In this document: positions 16,987-29,004 of the stretch, in pieces
How positions within the stretch are numbered: the stretch's first letter is position 1
Layout: each line of letters begins with the position of its first letter
Assembly (NCBI RefSeq): GCF_007018905.1
Contig: NZ_CP041402.1
Span: forward strand, 4,328,001-4,392,000
Direction of reading: 5' to 3'
Source: Tardiphaga sp. vice304
Lineage (GTDB): Bacteria; Pseudomonadota; Alphaproteobacteria; Rhizobiales; Xanthobacteraceae
Length of the DNA stretch: 64,000 nt
Position numbers and translations under genes: made by a program
Notes under the pieces: generated by a model
The model's database searches: none
What the model saw: the letters and a program-made list of their open reading frames with translations, nothing else
Told to the model about the DNA's origin: nothing

Positions 16987-17889
16987 ATGATCGAATCCAC
17001 TGCCGTACGCTATTTCCGGATGGTCACCGAGTGCGGTTCGATCAAGCAGGCCGCTGCTTCGCTGCGGATCGCGCCGTCAGCGATCAGCCGGCAGGTCCAG
17101 GGGCTGGAGGAAGAGCTGTCGGTGAAGCTGTTCGAGCGCGGCGCGCGCGGCATGAACCTGACCGACGCTGGCCACGTGCTGTACCGCTACGCCGTCGAGA
17201 ACCGCACCCAGCTCGACGGCCTGCGCAGCCGAGTCGAAGAATTCGACTCGCTGCGCCGCGGCCAGGTCAAGATCGCCACCGTCGAGGGTATGCTGGCGAG
17301 CTTCCTGCCGGACTTCTTTGTTGGCCTTTCGCGCGATTATCCGGGGATTTCGATGTCCGTAACTGCGGTTCGATCGCGCGACGTTGCCGAGATGGTCGGC
17401 CAGAACGAGGTCGATCTCGGCCTGATCTTTGGCCGCGCGCCGCGGCGCGACCTGATCGAGCTGGCACGGATGCGGCAGTCGGTGCACCTGATCGTGGCGC
17501 CAGAGCATGCCTTGGCAGGCCGGACATCGTGCAGCATGAACGATCTCGCCGGGCTGCGCGTGGTGGTACCCGATCCGTCGTTCGGCATTCGGCAGGAGCT
17601 CGACAAGGCCTGCGCGCAGGCCAGTGTGCACCTCGAGGTCTGCAATGAAACCAATTCACTGGCTTTCGCGCAGACCGTCGTGGCGCGCACCGAACTCGCG
17701 ACCTTCCTGCCGCGCGACACGGCGATGCCCTCGATCAAGGCCGGCACGCTGGTCGCGATCCCGCTGCGCGACAAGCGGCTCGAAGCGACGCAGGTCACGC
17801 TGGTGCAGCTGGCCGCGCGCACTGCCTCGCCGTCGACGCGGCTGGTCGCTGAGCGGCTGATCGCAAAGATGAAGGAAGCGGAAGATTGA
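16987..17889 (+). CDS. LysR-type transcriptional regulator
   Basis: Predicted 300-aa regulator. The winged helix-turn-helix (SIKQAAASLRIAPSAISRQV, residues 17-36) and dimer-linker helix precede a two-lobed effector domain with GLIFGRAPRRDLIEL and FLPRDTAMPSI. It faces the livKHMGF operon and shares its intergenic palindrome, so activation of that transporter by its substrate is the likely role. An unusual point is GARGMNLTDAGHVLYR in the wing, normal for the family. Confidence 0.88.
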   Translation: MIESTAVRYFRMVTECGSIKQAAASLRIAPSAISRQVQGLEEELSVKLFERGARGMNLTDAGHVLYRYAVENRTQLDGLRSRVEEFDSLRRGQVKIATVEGMLASFLPDFFVGLSRDYPGISMSVTAVRSRDVAEMVGQNEVDLGLIFGRAPRRDLIELARMRQSVHLIVAPEHALAGRTSCSMNDLAGLRVVVPDPSFGIRQELDKACAQASVHLEVCNETNSLAFAQTVVARTELATFLPRDTAMPSIKAGTLVAIPLRDKRLEATQVTLVQLAARTASPSTRLVAERLIAKMKEAED

Positions 17890-17978
17890 GATCGCTTGGC
17901 AGCATCCGCGAGGCCTAAACGCTGGGTTACCCTTGATTGGGGCCTACGGCCGCTTGGAACAATATCCGCCAACAGCGG

Positions 17979-19658
17979 TCACTCAGTAGCGTGACTCGTT
18001 CCTGCTCCTCGGATAGCATTGACGAGCGCCTCTGGATCCGCAGGGGGCTGATCGCCACGCCAGGCGACGTGCTGGTCTGGGCGGGCCAGCAGGAGCTTTT
18101 GCCGGTAAACATCGGGTACACACGCAGCGGATATGTCGAGGAGGTCGATCGGAACGCCCGTTCTGTCCGCCGCTCCAATTAACGCAGTCACATCCACGGT
18201 TGGATCGAAGCGCAACAGGGTGTAGCCGTGACCAAACGCATCATATAGCGATTGCCCGTCAGCGAGCATGAAATGCGGTACGCGGGCGCCCGGTACGGTG
18301 GACGGCGTGAATTCGCCCATGGCGTAAGGCGGAGCAGGCTCGTCGTCGTAAAGTATCAACGGTGATCGTTCGTAATAGTAACCGAAATTGAGACCTGCAC
18401 AGCAATATTGCTGAACGTTGAGATCGTAGGTCGATCTCGCGATCGAGGCGCGATAAGCATCGGCCTCCGGCCCTTCTGCGTCGATCTGGGACGAGATTGC
18501 TCCACGGGCTTTGGTCATGGCATGGGCGTGGTTCATCGCGAAATGCGACACCTGTTCAGTGATCGGCAGCCGTTCGGCTTCGTAAGCTGCAAGAATCTCC
18601 TCGGCGCCCCAGCCCGCAAGGCGCGCCGCCAAGAGCCACGCCAGGTTCGCAGCGTCGGCGATCCCTGCATTCATGCCATAACCGGCATAAGGCACCCAAA
18701 GATGGGCGGAGTCGCCGCAGATGAAGACGCGGTCGCGCCGCAGGCGGTCGGCGATCAGCCGGCGACCGATCCAGTCCTCCTTGCTCAGGAGATCGTACGC
18801 AAATGTTCCGTCGACGCCGAGAACAGTGCGGATCGCCTGGTCACGATCGACAGCGTCGAAGTCAGTCAAGCCGGGTTTGAGATAGACGTGAACCAGCCAG
18901 GTCTCTTTGCCGTCGATTGCATAGACGTTGCCCGACTGTTGCGGATTGAGCGAGAAGGAGGCCCAGGCTGGCACGCCGCCATTATCAAGCAACATCGACA
19001 GCAGGCTTGGCGCACGAATATAGCTAGACTGAACATACTGAAGGGCCGCGTCGCCGCTCAACGTCGCGCCGATGGCCTTCCGGACCCCGGAGCGGCCGCC
19101 ATCACAGCCCACCAGGTAGGTGCAGGCGATCTCAACCACCCTGCCCTGCGTGTCCGTCGCGCGCGCCAGCACGCCCTGTTCAGATTGCGCAAAATCCGTC
19201 AGCGTGGTCGCTGAAAGGATCTGCGCATTCGACATCGCTTCGAGATGCGCAAACAGCACCGGCTCCAGATAAATCTGGTTGATTCGATGCGGCGGCTCCG
19301 CGGTCGGCCACTCAGTGTCGGGGCCGCCTTTGGCGGTATAGCGGTTCGCGCGGCAAGGAATCGGAATCCGCGTAATCTCACGTCCGAGAAAAGCGGTGCG
19401 ATAGGCGATGTCGTTGGGATAATCCGCAGGCAGACCGGCGTCGCGCACTTTTCCGGCGACGCGAAGCCTACGGAAGATCTCCATCGATCGCGCCGACACG
19501 TGGTTCGACTTCACGCTCGGCGGTTCACCGCGGGAGCGGCTTTCGACGACGATCACCTTGACGCCACGCCACGCCAGATCGATCGCGAGCGTGAGCCCGA
19601 CCGGTCCCGCGCCAACAACCACGACGTCAGCTTTCAGACGAATACGATCGTCGCTCAT
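17979..19658 (-). CDS. class A FAD-dependent monooxygenase (MhpA/PHBH-like), operon-terminal
   Basis: Predicted 559-aa flavoprotein hydroxylase. The FAD dinucleotide fold GAGPVGLTLAIDLAWRG (residues 16-32), the DG motif VGCDGGRSGVRKA, and the GD motif CGDSAHLWVPYAGYGMN are complete; a C-terminal thioredoxin-like region follows. This layout is that of phenol- or 3-hydroxyphenylpropionate-type hydroxylases that use NAD(P)H to hydroxylate an aromatic ring. It ends the minus-strand operon that starts with the second monooxygenase (24116) and includes a TPP enzyme and a TctC protein. Substrate unknown. Confidence 0.88.
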   Translation of the reverse strand: MSDDRIRLKADVVVVGAGPVGLTLAIDLAWRGVKVIVVESRSRGEPPSVKSNHVSARSMEIFRRLRVAGKVRDAGLPADYPNDIAYRTAFLGREITRIPIPCRANRYTAKGGPDTEWPTAEPPHRINQIYLEPVLFAHLEAMSNAQILSATTLTDFAQSEQGVLARATDTQGRVVEIACTYLVGCDGGRSGVRKAIGATLSGDAALQYVQSSYIRAPSLLSMLLDNGGVPAWASFSLNPQQSGNVYAIDGKETWLVHVYLKPGLTDFDAVDRDQAIRTVLGVDGTFAYDLLSKEDWIGRRLIADRLRRDRVFICGDSAHLWVPYAGYGMNAGIADAANLAWLLAARLAGWGAEEILAAYEAERLPITEQVSHFAMNHAHAMTKARGAISSQIDAEGPEADAYRASIARSTYDLNVQQYCCAGLNFGYYYERSPLILYDDEPAPPYAMGEFTPSTVPGARVPHFMLADGQSLYDAFGHGYTLLRFDPTVDVTALIGAADRTGVPIDLLDISAACVPDVYRQKLLLARPDQHVAWRGDQPPADPEALVNAIRGAGTSHATE

Positions 19659-19679
19659 GACCGGCCCTCTGCTTTAAAG

Positions 19680-20657
19680 CTATTGCGTCAACCTGATGTT
19701 CCCGGCGCGCGCCACTGCAACCCAGCGGTCGATGTCAGCGGCGATGATCCGGGTGAATTCCGCGGACGTGCTGCCGACGGAATCGATGCTCAGGATCTTG
19801 AGACGCGCGACCACGTCCGGCATCCGCGCGATTCGGACGAATTCGTCCTGCAGCTTCTTGACGATGGCAGGTGGCGTTGCTTTCGGCGCGAAGACCCCAC
19901 TCCACAGCACGGCCTCGAAGTCCACGCCGGCTTCTTTCATCGTCGGCACATCGGGAAGTTCCGCAATCCGTTTGGGCGCGGCGACCGCAAGTGCGCGCGC
20001 CTCGCCTCCGGTGACCTGGCCCATCACCGGGCCGGCATCGGCGATGCTCGCCATGACGTCACCGGCGATCACGGCCGTGACGCTTTCATTGGCACCCTTG
20101 TAGGGAATCATCTCCATCGGCGCGCCAGTTTTCTGCTTAAAGAGTTCGGTCGCAAGCTGGAAGGCAGCAGACGACGACGAATAATTCGCCTTCCCAGGGT
20201 TAGCTTTTGCATAAGTCACCAGATCAGCGACGGACTTGAACGGCGAAGACGCCTTGACGATCAGCATCAGCGGAAACGAGCCCAGTTCCGAGATCGGAGC
20301 GAAATCGCGCAGCGTGTCGTAATTGAGCTTCTCATATACGGCGGGATTTATGACCATCGCGCCGCTCGCACCTATCAGCAGCGTATAGCCATCGGGCGCG
20401 GATCGCGCGACGAATTCGGTGGCGATAACTGCGCCGGCGCCCGGCTTGTTTTCGACGATGACAGGCTGACCGAGGCTCTCCGACAACCTTTGCCCGACTA
20501 CGCGGGCGATGATGTCGTTGCCGCCGCCGGCGGTGAAGCCGACGACGAGGCGTATCGGGCGATTCGGATAGCCGCTCGCCTCATCCGATGCTCCGGCGAT
20601 CGTAACAGGCGATGCGAGAACTAGGCACAACAACGCGGCAATAGATCCGGCTCTCAT
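19680..20657 (-). CDS. Bug/TctC-family periplasmic solute-binding protein
   Basis: Predicted 325-aa periplasmic binding protein. Start chosen at the ATG 20657, which follows GGGAGGATAAC; an upstream in-frame start (20678) lacks such a site. Signal peptide residues 1-25. Family motifs: RLVVGFTAGGGNDIIARVV, VENKPGAGAV and MKEAGVDFEAV. It lies 21 bases upstream of the FAD monooxygenase gene and 54 bases after the TPP enzyme, so it probably supplies substrate to this oxidative pathway. Confidence 0.9.
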   Translation of the reverse strand: MRAGSIAALLCLVLASPVTIAGASDEASGYPNRPIRLVVGFTAGGGNDIIARVVGQRLSESLGQPVIVENKPGAGAVIATEFVARSAPDGYTLLIGASGAMVINPAVYEKLNYDTLRDFAPISELGSFPLMLIVKASSPFKSVADLVTYAKANPGKANYSSSSAAFQLATELFKQKTGAPMEMIPYKGANESVTAVIAGDVMASIADAGPVMGQVTGGEARALAVAAPKRIAELPDVPTMKEAGVDFEAVLWSGVFAPKATPPAIVKKLQDEFVRIARMPDVVARLKILSIDSVGSTSAEFTRIIAADIDRWVAVARAGNIRLTQ

Positions 20658-20711
20658 GTTATCCTCCCGATTGATCATAAAATCTGAAAGGCTCTGACGG
20701 CCGCTTGCCCC

Positions 20712-22445
20712 TCAAAGCGGGGTGATTTCGACGTGCAACACGGCGGCGCGACCGCCATCAACAACGGCGAGACAACGATCGATTGCACCCGCCAGTACTT
20801 CCGGATCTCTCACATGCTCGCCATGGGCGCCAAACGCCCGCGCAACCTCGGAAAAACTTCGCCGTTCGTCCTGCCGTCCAGAACGCAATCGCGATTGGAA
20901 GTTGTTGCCGGCAGCCGCGGCGCCCTTGGGATAGACACGCTGCACGGACGACTTCACGGCCTGCCAGCCGCCATTGTCGAGCACGACGGTGAAGATCGGA
21001 AGTTGGTATTGCTGCGCGACGGCATAGACCGAATCCGGCGAAGAAAAGTGGAAGCCACCGTCGCCGATGATCTGGACAATGCGCCGGGTTGGCTGCGCGA
21101 GCTTCAGCCCGAGCGCCATACCGCCTGAAAAGCCTAGGCCACCGCCAGCGAGACCTACATAGCTCTTCGGAGTCGTGCGAACGATCTGCTCCTGCACAAT
21201 TGGGCCATTGCGGATCGCCTCGTTAATGACGACGTCCTGCGATGACAGTTTATCGTTCAGCGCGGCAAGAACATAGGCCGCGCTGAGGCTGCCCACCGTT
21301 CCTTGCGCCGCGGCGGCGGATTTGCTCTTGGCCGCGCGGGCAGCGCGGGCGTCGTCCCAGCTCGCCATCCGTTTCGCAACCGTCTTGCGATAGGTGTCGT
21401 CCGCCAGCGACTGCACGCGTTCGAGCACTTGGAGCAAGACCGCAGCGCAGTCAGCCTGGATGCGCAGATCTGTCGGAAAACCCCACATAGGAAAATCCGC
21501 CTTGAGCGGATCTTCATCGACCTGAATCCAGTAAATCTCGGCAAAGCGCCTAGCGTATTGCGGAATGAACGGCACGTCGGTATCGAGCAGAAAACCTAGA
21601 TCGGCGTCGTCGAGAACGGGTTGCGGATCAAAGCCGGCGAAACACGGCGACGCCTGCGAAATGTTGAAGTCGATCGAATTGAATTCGACGACACGGATAC
21701 CGCAGGCGAGCGCAAGCGCTTCAAGATTTTTCACGGCTTCAATCTTGCGTCCAAGATAGGCGGTGATCGCGATCGGCTTATTGGCCGCCATCAAGCGGCG
21801 TGCGATCTTATCAATGCGTTCCGGATCGATGCCGCCGAGTTCGACGCTGCCGTAGCGCGCGGACGCGTAGGTCGGCATCTGCTCGGTATCCCACTCTTCC
21901 GCCAGCGTCTCGCGCGGCAGCATCATGTAGACGGGTCCAGGGGGCGCGCTCTGCATGAAAGCGCTGGCGCGCGCCAGCGCCTCCTTCACGACGACGCCCG
22001 ACGGAAGCGAGTACTCCCATTTGACGTAGGGACGGACGATACTGGCAATGTCGAACGTATCCTGCACGAAGTGCACATATGTATCGCGCGATCCCGGCAA
22101 CTCGCCATGCAGCGTGAACGGCGCGCGGCCTGCGAACAGCATCACCGGAAGCCGATAGCGGAACAGATTCTGGATCGCCATGCAGGCATTGGCGGTGCCG
22201 GCATCGACATGCACGAAAACGGCCTGGCCCCGTCCGGTCGCGAGCGCGTAACCGCCCGCCATATGCACCGCGACGATCTCATGCGGGCAGAGAATGACCT
22301 CGGGATGCTGGCGGCCCTCAGCGTCCCAGCGCGCAATCTCCTCGATCAGCGAGACATGGTCGGTACCCAGATTGGCGAATATATATTCGACGCCGAGGTC
22401 GACGAGCCCTTCAAGGAAAAAATGCGCAGCGCTGTGACGGCTCAT
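20712..22445 (-). CDS. thiamine pyrophosphate-dependent enzyme (acetolactate synthase/decarboxylase-like)
   Basis: Predicted 577-aa TPP enzyme with the PYR domain first (activating Glu56 in CPHEIVAVHMAGGYA), a central domain with QVDEDPLKADFPMW, and a C-terminal PP domain with GDGGFHFSSPDSVYAVAQQY and VVLDNGGW, where the metal-binding GDG..N motif is visible. It resembles the broad acetolactate synthase/benzoylformate decarboxylase group annotated as thiamine pyrophosphate-requiring proteins. In this operon it may decarboxylate a 2-oxo acid or join/cleave a C-C bond in a catabolic intermediate. No acetolactate regulatory subunit is nearby, arguing against amino-acid synthesis. Confidence 0.85.
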   Translation of the reverse strand: MSRHSAAHFFLEGLVDLGVEYIFANLGTDHVSLIEEIARWDAEGRQHPEVILCPHEIVAVHMAGGYALATGRGQAVFVHVDAGTANACMAIQNLFRYRLPVMLFAGRAPFTLHGELPGSRDTYVHFVQDTFDIASIVRPYVKWEYSLPSGVVVKEALARASAFMQSAPPGPVYMMLPRETLAEEWDTEQMPTYASARYGSVELGGIDPERIDKIARRLMAANKPIAITAYLGRKIEAVKNLEALALACGIRVVEFNSIDFNISQASPCFAGFDPQPVLDDADLGFLLDTDVPFIPQYARRFAEIYWIQVDEDPLKADFPMWGFPTDLRIQADCAAVLLQVLERVQSLADDTYRKTVAKRMASWDDARAARAAKSKSAAAAQGTVGSLSAAYVLAALNDKLSSQDVVINEAIRNGPIVQEQIVRTTPKSYVGLAGGGLGFSGGMALGLKLAQPTRRIVQIIGDGGFHFSSPDSVYAVAQQYQLPIFTVVLDNGGWQAVKSSVQRVYPKGAAAAGNNFQSRLRSGRQDERRSFSEVARAFGAHGEHVRDPEVLAGAIDRCLAVVDGGRAAVLHVEITPL

Positions 22446-22514
22446 TCCTTGGTACTCCCCTTTAGATTCGCGCCGTGTTCCCGGCGTCGTCGTGTCGGTC
22501 GCAATCGCGTTCGT

Positions 22515-24116
22515 TCAGCCAGTATTGCCGATCGCCCGTTGCAACACGTCTCGGGCATCACTCGACGCATCATTCGTGCTGAACGCAACGAATTGATCGG
22601 GCCGCACCAGGATCAGGCTTGCGTTGTAATGCGCTTGCGCCGCGTCGCTTGGCTCCGTCACGATCTTCAACGGCACGCGGCACGCGTCTGCAGCCGACTT
22701 GAATTTCGTCACGAATTCCGGAACGGCACCGAGATCGATCAGCGTGAAACCCGTTCCCAGTTCGTCATAGACGTCGCGGCCCGAAGCCATGCGATATGGC
22801 GCCAGATGATGCCCCGCACGTGCAACGAATTCATGGGCGCCAATGGCGCTCGGCGAGCGGCCGTGCGCCCCAGTTACAAGGGGTGATCCCTCATAGTTAG
22901 GCTCGAACGACTGCACCTCCGAGCGGGCGCCGGACGACCGCGCCTGCCATTCGGCCTCGAAAGCCGCTTTGTCAGTTGCGGGATCATAAGCGGCAAGAAA
23001 ATCGCGGTCGCTCTCGATCGCCTTCTCGATGAAGTCGCGTGCGGTCGACACGAATACCGGGCGCCGCTCGCTATCATAGCTGTCCAGCAATGCCGGGCCG
23101 GCCCAGCCCTGCAGGACGGCCGTCAGTTTCCATCCGAGATTGGCGGCGTCTTCGAGGCCGGTATTGATGCCATAGCCGCCATATGGCGGATGGCTGTGGG
23201 CGGCGTCACCGGCAACGAACACGCGGCCGTTGCGGTAGCGGTCGGCGGTCGCGACGCGCAGCTCCCAGAAACCGACATGATCGAACGCGACGTCAAACTC
23301 CGCGCCGACCGCCTCATAAAGCAGCGCGCGGAAATCGAAGTTGTCCTTGGTGGTGCCCATCGGCACCGGCGCGTGGAAGAACCACGTCGTGCCGAGATCG
23401 ACACGGCCGAAAAAGCGCCAATAGCCTTTCAGATCGGGATGCAGAACATTGTAAAACGACTTGTTCGGGTAGCGTTCGAGCAGTTTGTGCAGCCCTTCGG
23501 AACGGAACACGAGAAGCACCATCAACCGATCGTGATCCGATTTGGTCTGGGTGATGCCGCTCGCATCCCGGACAAATGAGCGGCTGCCGTCGCAACCGAT
23601 AACATACTCCGCCTGCAGTTGGCGCGTATCCCCGGTCCCTCGTCCGCGGAGCACAACTGCGACGCCATCCTCGTCCTGTGTCACGGACTCGGCACTCCAG
23701 CCATACAGCGTCTCAACCGAGGATAGCTCGCTGAGCCGCTTGCGCAAAACGGCCTCGGTTGCATATTGCGGCAACCGCTCATTGTCTGTGAAATAGAAAG
23801 GGCGCACCAATTCCCGCTGGAGCCAGTCGTGGCGGTAATCGCTAAGCAGCGTGCCATAGGCGGTCATGCCGCCGATGCCGTAGTCACGCGGGATCGTGCG
23901 CGCTGCCCGCAGCGCCGGCTCGGCGCCCCAGAAATGAAAGTGCTCCAGCGTCCGCTGGGTCAGGTTCTGACCTTTCGGAATCGGCTGCGGGCTCTCGTAT
24001 TTCTCGATCAGGGCGCATCGCACGCCGCGCTGTCCCAGATCGATGGCCAGTCCAAGGCCGACCGGCCCTCCCCCGACAATGATCACCCGAGGTGAAGACA
24101 ATGTCCCGACCGTCAT
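22515..24116 (-). CDS. class A FAD-dependent monooxygenase, operon leader
   Basis: Predicted 533-aa flavin hydroxylase. I prefer the ATG at 24116, preceded at a suitable distance by CAGG; a GTG at 24131 would add five residues but its purine run is too close. It has the FAD fold GGGPVGLGLAIDLGQRG, the DG motif IGCDGSRSFVRDA and the GD motif AGDAAHSHPPYGGYGINTG. It differs markedly from the other monooxygenase of this operon (533 versus 559 residues, different substrate-side loops), so two successive hydroxylations of one substrate or related substrates is plausible. An operator-like dyad sits 69 bases upstream. Confidence 0.88.
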   Translation of the reverse strand: MTVGTLSSPRVIIVGGGPVGLGLAIDLGQRGVRCALIEKYESPQPIPKGQNLTQRTLEHFHFWGAEPALRAARTIPRDYGIGGMTAYGTLLSDYRHDWLQRELVRPFYFTDNERLPQYATEAVLRKRLSELSSVETLYGWSAESVTQDEDGVAVVLRGRGTGDTRQLQAEYVIGCDGSRSFVRDASGITQTKSDHDRLMVLLVFRSEGLHKLLERYPNKSFYNVLHPDLKGYWRFFGRVDLGTTWFFHAPVPMGTTKDNFDFRALLYEAVGAEFDVAFDHVGFWELRVATADRYRNGRVFVAGDAAHSHPPYGGYGINTGLEDAANLGWKLTAVLQGWAGPALLDSYDSERRPVFVSTARDFIEKAIESDRDFLAAYDPATDKAAFEAEWQARSSGARSEVQSFEPNYEGSPLVTGAHGRSPSAIGAHEFVARAGHHLAPYRMASGRDVYDELGTGFTLIDLGAVPEFVTKFKSAADACRVPLKIVTEPSDAAQAHYNASLILVRPDQFVAFSTNDASSDARDVLQRAIGNTG

Positions 24117-24184
24117 TCCTCGCCTGCCCACTTCTTGAACCCGTTGCCGTCAAGGGATAACAGCGACAAACTGAAGTCAATGAT

Positions 24185-24203
24185 AATCTTACATTGTGAG
24201 ATT
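24185..24203. promoter_or_regulatory. operator-like dyad upstream of the monooxygenase operon
   Basis: AATCTTACATTGTGAGATT: two 9-bp arms around a central T with a single mismatch. It lies between the monooxygenase start (24116) and the end of the convergent-side IclR gene (24205). A related site, AATCTCACCATAAGAGACT at 25091-25109, occurs upstream of the IclR and TctC genes. IclR proteins commonly bind such short dyads. Confidence 0.6.
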
Positions 24204-24204
24204 T

Positions 24205-24966
24205 CTATGGATTTTGAGTCTGGCCGTAGGTCGAAGACATCTCCGTGGCGACCGCTTTGACATCGTAGGCAATGCGGTCAATACCGGCGCCGTCCACCAT
24301 TCCTCCTGCGATCGTCACGCAGATGCTGGCGATCGGTGCCCCGCGGTCGTCGAGGACCGGCGCGGCGATGCCGACGGCGCCTGCGGTGACTTCACCGAAC
24401 GCGACCGCATATCCCGCCTTTCGCACGCGCTTCATGCTCTGGCGGACCTCTTCGACAGTCATGCCGAGTCCGACGGACCGCAGGTCGTCGAGATTCTGCT
24501 CGATCAGCGGCACCAGGCGCGCGCGCGGCAGATACGCCATGATCGAACGTGCGATCGCTCCGCGGCCGAGTGGCATCGGGCGGCCACGCGGATAGGAACT
24601 GACGAGGTTCTTTGCGGACGTTTCGGACACCACACACAGGATCTTGTTTCCGTACCAGCGCAAGATCATGGCATTGCAGGCGTAGCGCGCCGTCAGCGCT
24701 TTCAGATGCGGCTGCCCCGACAGCACAAGCGCGTCCGATCGCCGGGCGAGATAGTCCATCTCGACGACCTTCGGCCCCAGCGTCACCCCAGCATTTCGCG
24801 ACGACATCAGAAGGCCGGCATCCTTGAGGATTTTCAGGTATCGATAGAGCGTGGGGCGGCTATAGCCGAGATGCGCCATTAGATCCTCGGACGTCCACTC
24901 CAGTCGCTGCTCCGAGAATACCTCGAGGACGGCGAGTACCCGTTCCAGACTGTTGCTTGGTTTCAT
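24205..24966 (-). CDS. IclR-family transcriptional regulator
   Basis: Predicted 253-aa regulator. The winged helix-turn-helix (SEDLMAHLGYSRPTLYRYLK, about residues 26-45) is followed by the IclR effector domain with MPLGRGAIARSIMAYL and GAVGIAAPVLDDRG. I start at ATG 24966 because this gives the family length; the open frame extends further upstream to 25182 but without IclR features. It is immediately upstream of the flavin monooxygenase operon on the same strand and divergent from a TctC gene, and the flanking intergenic DNA on both sides carries related dyads, so it likely controls both. Confidence 0.88.
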   Translation of the reverse strand: MKPSNSLERVLAVLEVFSEQRLEWTSEDLMAHLGYSRPTLYRYLKILKDAGLLMSSRNAGVTLGPKVVEMDYLARRSDALVLSGQPHLKALTARYACNAMILRWYGNKILCVVSETSAKNLVSSYPRGRPMPLGRGAIARSIMAYLPRARLVPLIEQNLDDLRSVGLGMTVEEVRQSMKRVRKAGYAVAFGEVTAGAVGIAAPVLDDRGAPIASICVTIAGGMVDGAGIDRIAYDVKAVATEMSSTYGQTQNP

Positions 24967-25090
24967 GCCGCGAGACGCATCATCGGTCCGCTCCTGTCCG
25001 GTGCCGGTGGCAGCGCGCAGGGCAGATACTTTTTCCGAATGATCATAATCAACCTTGAACTGGCCAACAGGATAAGCGCATAATATCAAA

Positions 25091-25109
25091 AATCTCACCA
25101 TAAGAGACT
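25091..25109. promoter_or_regulatory. second operator-like site in the IclR/TctC intergenic region
   Basis: AATCTCACCATAAGAGACT lies between the divergent IclR (24966) and TctC (25164) genes. Its symmetry is weaker than that of the site at 24185-24203, but the two share AATCT, AC and GAGA at matching positions, which suggests the same protein binds both. Confidence 0.5.
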
Positions 25110-25163
25110 TTGTCATTTTTTGCCAGCCGGGGATCATCGGCGGCCATGACAACGAGGAAACGC

Positions 25164-26141
25164 ATGTCCGCAAGACATTCACGTCGCACGATACTCGGGC
25201 TCATGGCCCTGACGCCCCTCGCGGTCAGGCCAGGCTTTGCTCAGGGGTCGTCGCAGCAACCCATCCGCCTCAATGTGCCGTTTTCACCGGGCACGGGTCC
25301 TGACCTGCTCGCGCGCCTACTCAGCGAGGAGCTACGCCAACGCTGGAATCAGCCGGTGATTGTCGAGAACAAGGCAGGCGCCAGCGGCAATATTGGCACC
25401 GACGCTGCGGCCCGCGCGGCGCCGGATGGCCAGTCCTTGCTGGTGACGGTCAATACATTCGTGATGAATGCGAGCCTCTATCGTGCGCTTCCCTATGATC
25501 CCGAGAAAAGTTTTGCGCCGATCGCGGAGATCGCAACCGGAGCGCTCGCATTGGTCGTGCATCCCTCGCTCAACGTCACCACGCTTGCCGAACTTGTTGC
25601 GCGAGCGCGCGGCAAACCGGGCGAGATCAACTACGCATCACCCGGCCGCGGCACGCCGCAACATCTGGCCATGGAACTGTTCAAGCTGACGGCGCAGGTC
25701 AAGCTGACGCATATTCCATATCCGGGTTCAGCTGGCGCCGTGAAGGATCTTGCGGGCGGGCATGTGTCGGCCATGTTTCTACCGATACACACCGCGCTGC
25801 CTCTCGCAGAAGGCGGACAGATCCGCATCCTCGCCTTTGGCAGCAAGTCGCGCGCGCCACAGGCGCCGAAGGTGCCGACACTTGCGGAGGAGGGCGTTGC
25901 CGATTTCGACGTCGATCTGTGGTACGGCGTCCTCGCTCCCGCTGGTACGCCGAAGGCGATCATCGACCGCTACAATGCCGAGTTCAACAGGATACTGAAC
26001 CAGCCGAACGTGAAGGAGCTTCTCGATAAGCAGGGCCTGATCGCCCGCGGCGGGCCACCGAATCAGTTGGCGGCGCTGATCGCGAGGGATCGCCAGCGCT
26101 GGGCCAAGGTCGTCAAGGATGCCGAGATCACCTCGGGATAG
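25164..26141 (+). CDS. Bug/TctC-family periplasmic solute-binding protein
   Basis: Predicted 325-aa binding protein. Start at ATG 25164 follows GAGGAAACGC. The N-terminus MSARHSRRTILGLMALTPLA is a Tat-type signal peptide with twin arginines. Motifs RLNVPFSPGTGPDLLARLL, VENKAGASGNI and PTLAEEGVADFDV define the family. It is divergent from the IclR gene and 33 bases before an interrupted monooxygenase gene, which is presumably its pathway partner. Confidence 0.9.
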   Translation: MSARHSRRTILGLMALTPLAVRPGFAQGSSQQPIRLNVPFSPGTGPDLLARLLSEELRQRWNQPVIVENKAGASGNIGTDAAARAAPDGQSLLVTVNTFVMNASLYRALPYDPEKSFAPIAEIATGALALVVHPSLNVTTLAELVARARGKPGEINYASPGRGTPQHLAMELFKLTAQVKLTHIPYPGSAGAVKDLAGGHVSAMFLPIHTALPLAEGGQIRILAFGSKSRAPQAPKVPTLAEEGVADFDVDLWYGVLAPAGTPKAIIDRYNAEFNRILNQPNVKELLDKQGLIARGGPPNQLAALIARDRQRWAKVVKDAEITSG

Positions 26142-26656
26142 TCTAATCCGGCCGCAGTCACAGGATACCCGATCATGATGAGGCGAGTCTTGATTGCGGG
26201 AGCTGGCATCGCAGGGCTTTGCACCGCGATTGCGCTGATGCAGCGCGGACTTCGCGTCACTATCTGCGAGCAGGAAGAAACATTACGCGCGACCGGCGCT
26301 GGCGTGCAGATCAGTCCGAACGGAACGCGGGTGCTCGCATCCCTCGGCGTACTCGACGCGCTGCGTCGCCTTGCTGTCGAGCCGACGGCCAAGACGATTC
26401 GCCTGTGGAACAGCGGCGAGACCTGGTCGCTCTTCGACCTCGGGGCCATGTCTGTCGCCGAATATGGCTTTCCCTATTTGATGGTCCATCGCGGCGACCT
26501 GTGTAGCGCGACAATCAGGATGAGAATCCCGCGACAATCAGGATGAGAATGCGCCGCTGCTGGGGTGACGAAGGGAGGGCGTAGCCCGACCGGAGGCACC
26601 CCAGCAGCGGCGTGTCGGCCCGAAGGGGCCTCATTGGCGGTAACGGCGGCTGGTAA

Positions 26657-29004
<2,348 letters not shown>

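Noticed and set aside
19245..20624. Plus-strand 459-codon open frame
   Set aside because: Spans the ends of two real minus-strand genes (monooxygenase and TctC); composition is typical of a high-GC shadow.
21621..22886. Plus-strand 421-codon open frame
   Set aside because: Antisense to the TPP enzyme and monooxygenase, crossing their intergenic gap; no recognisable domain.
26508..26550. Short CRISPR-like direct repeats (20-bp copies 23 bp apart)
   Set aside because: Only two copies, at the end of an IS21 element, where such repeats are transposase-binding sites; no cas genes.
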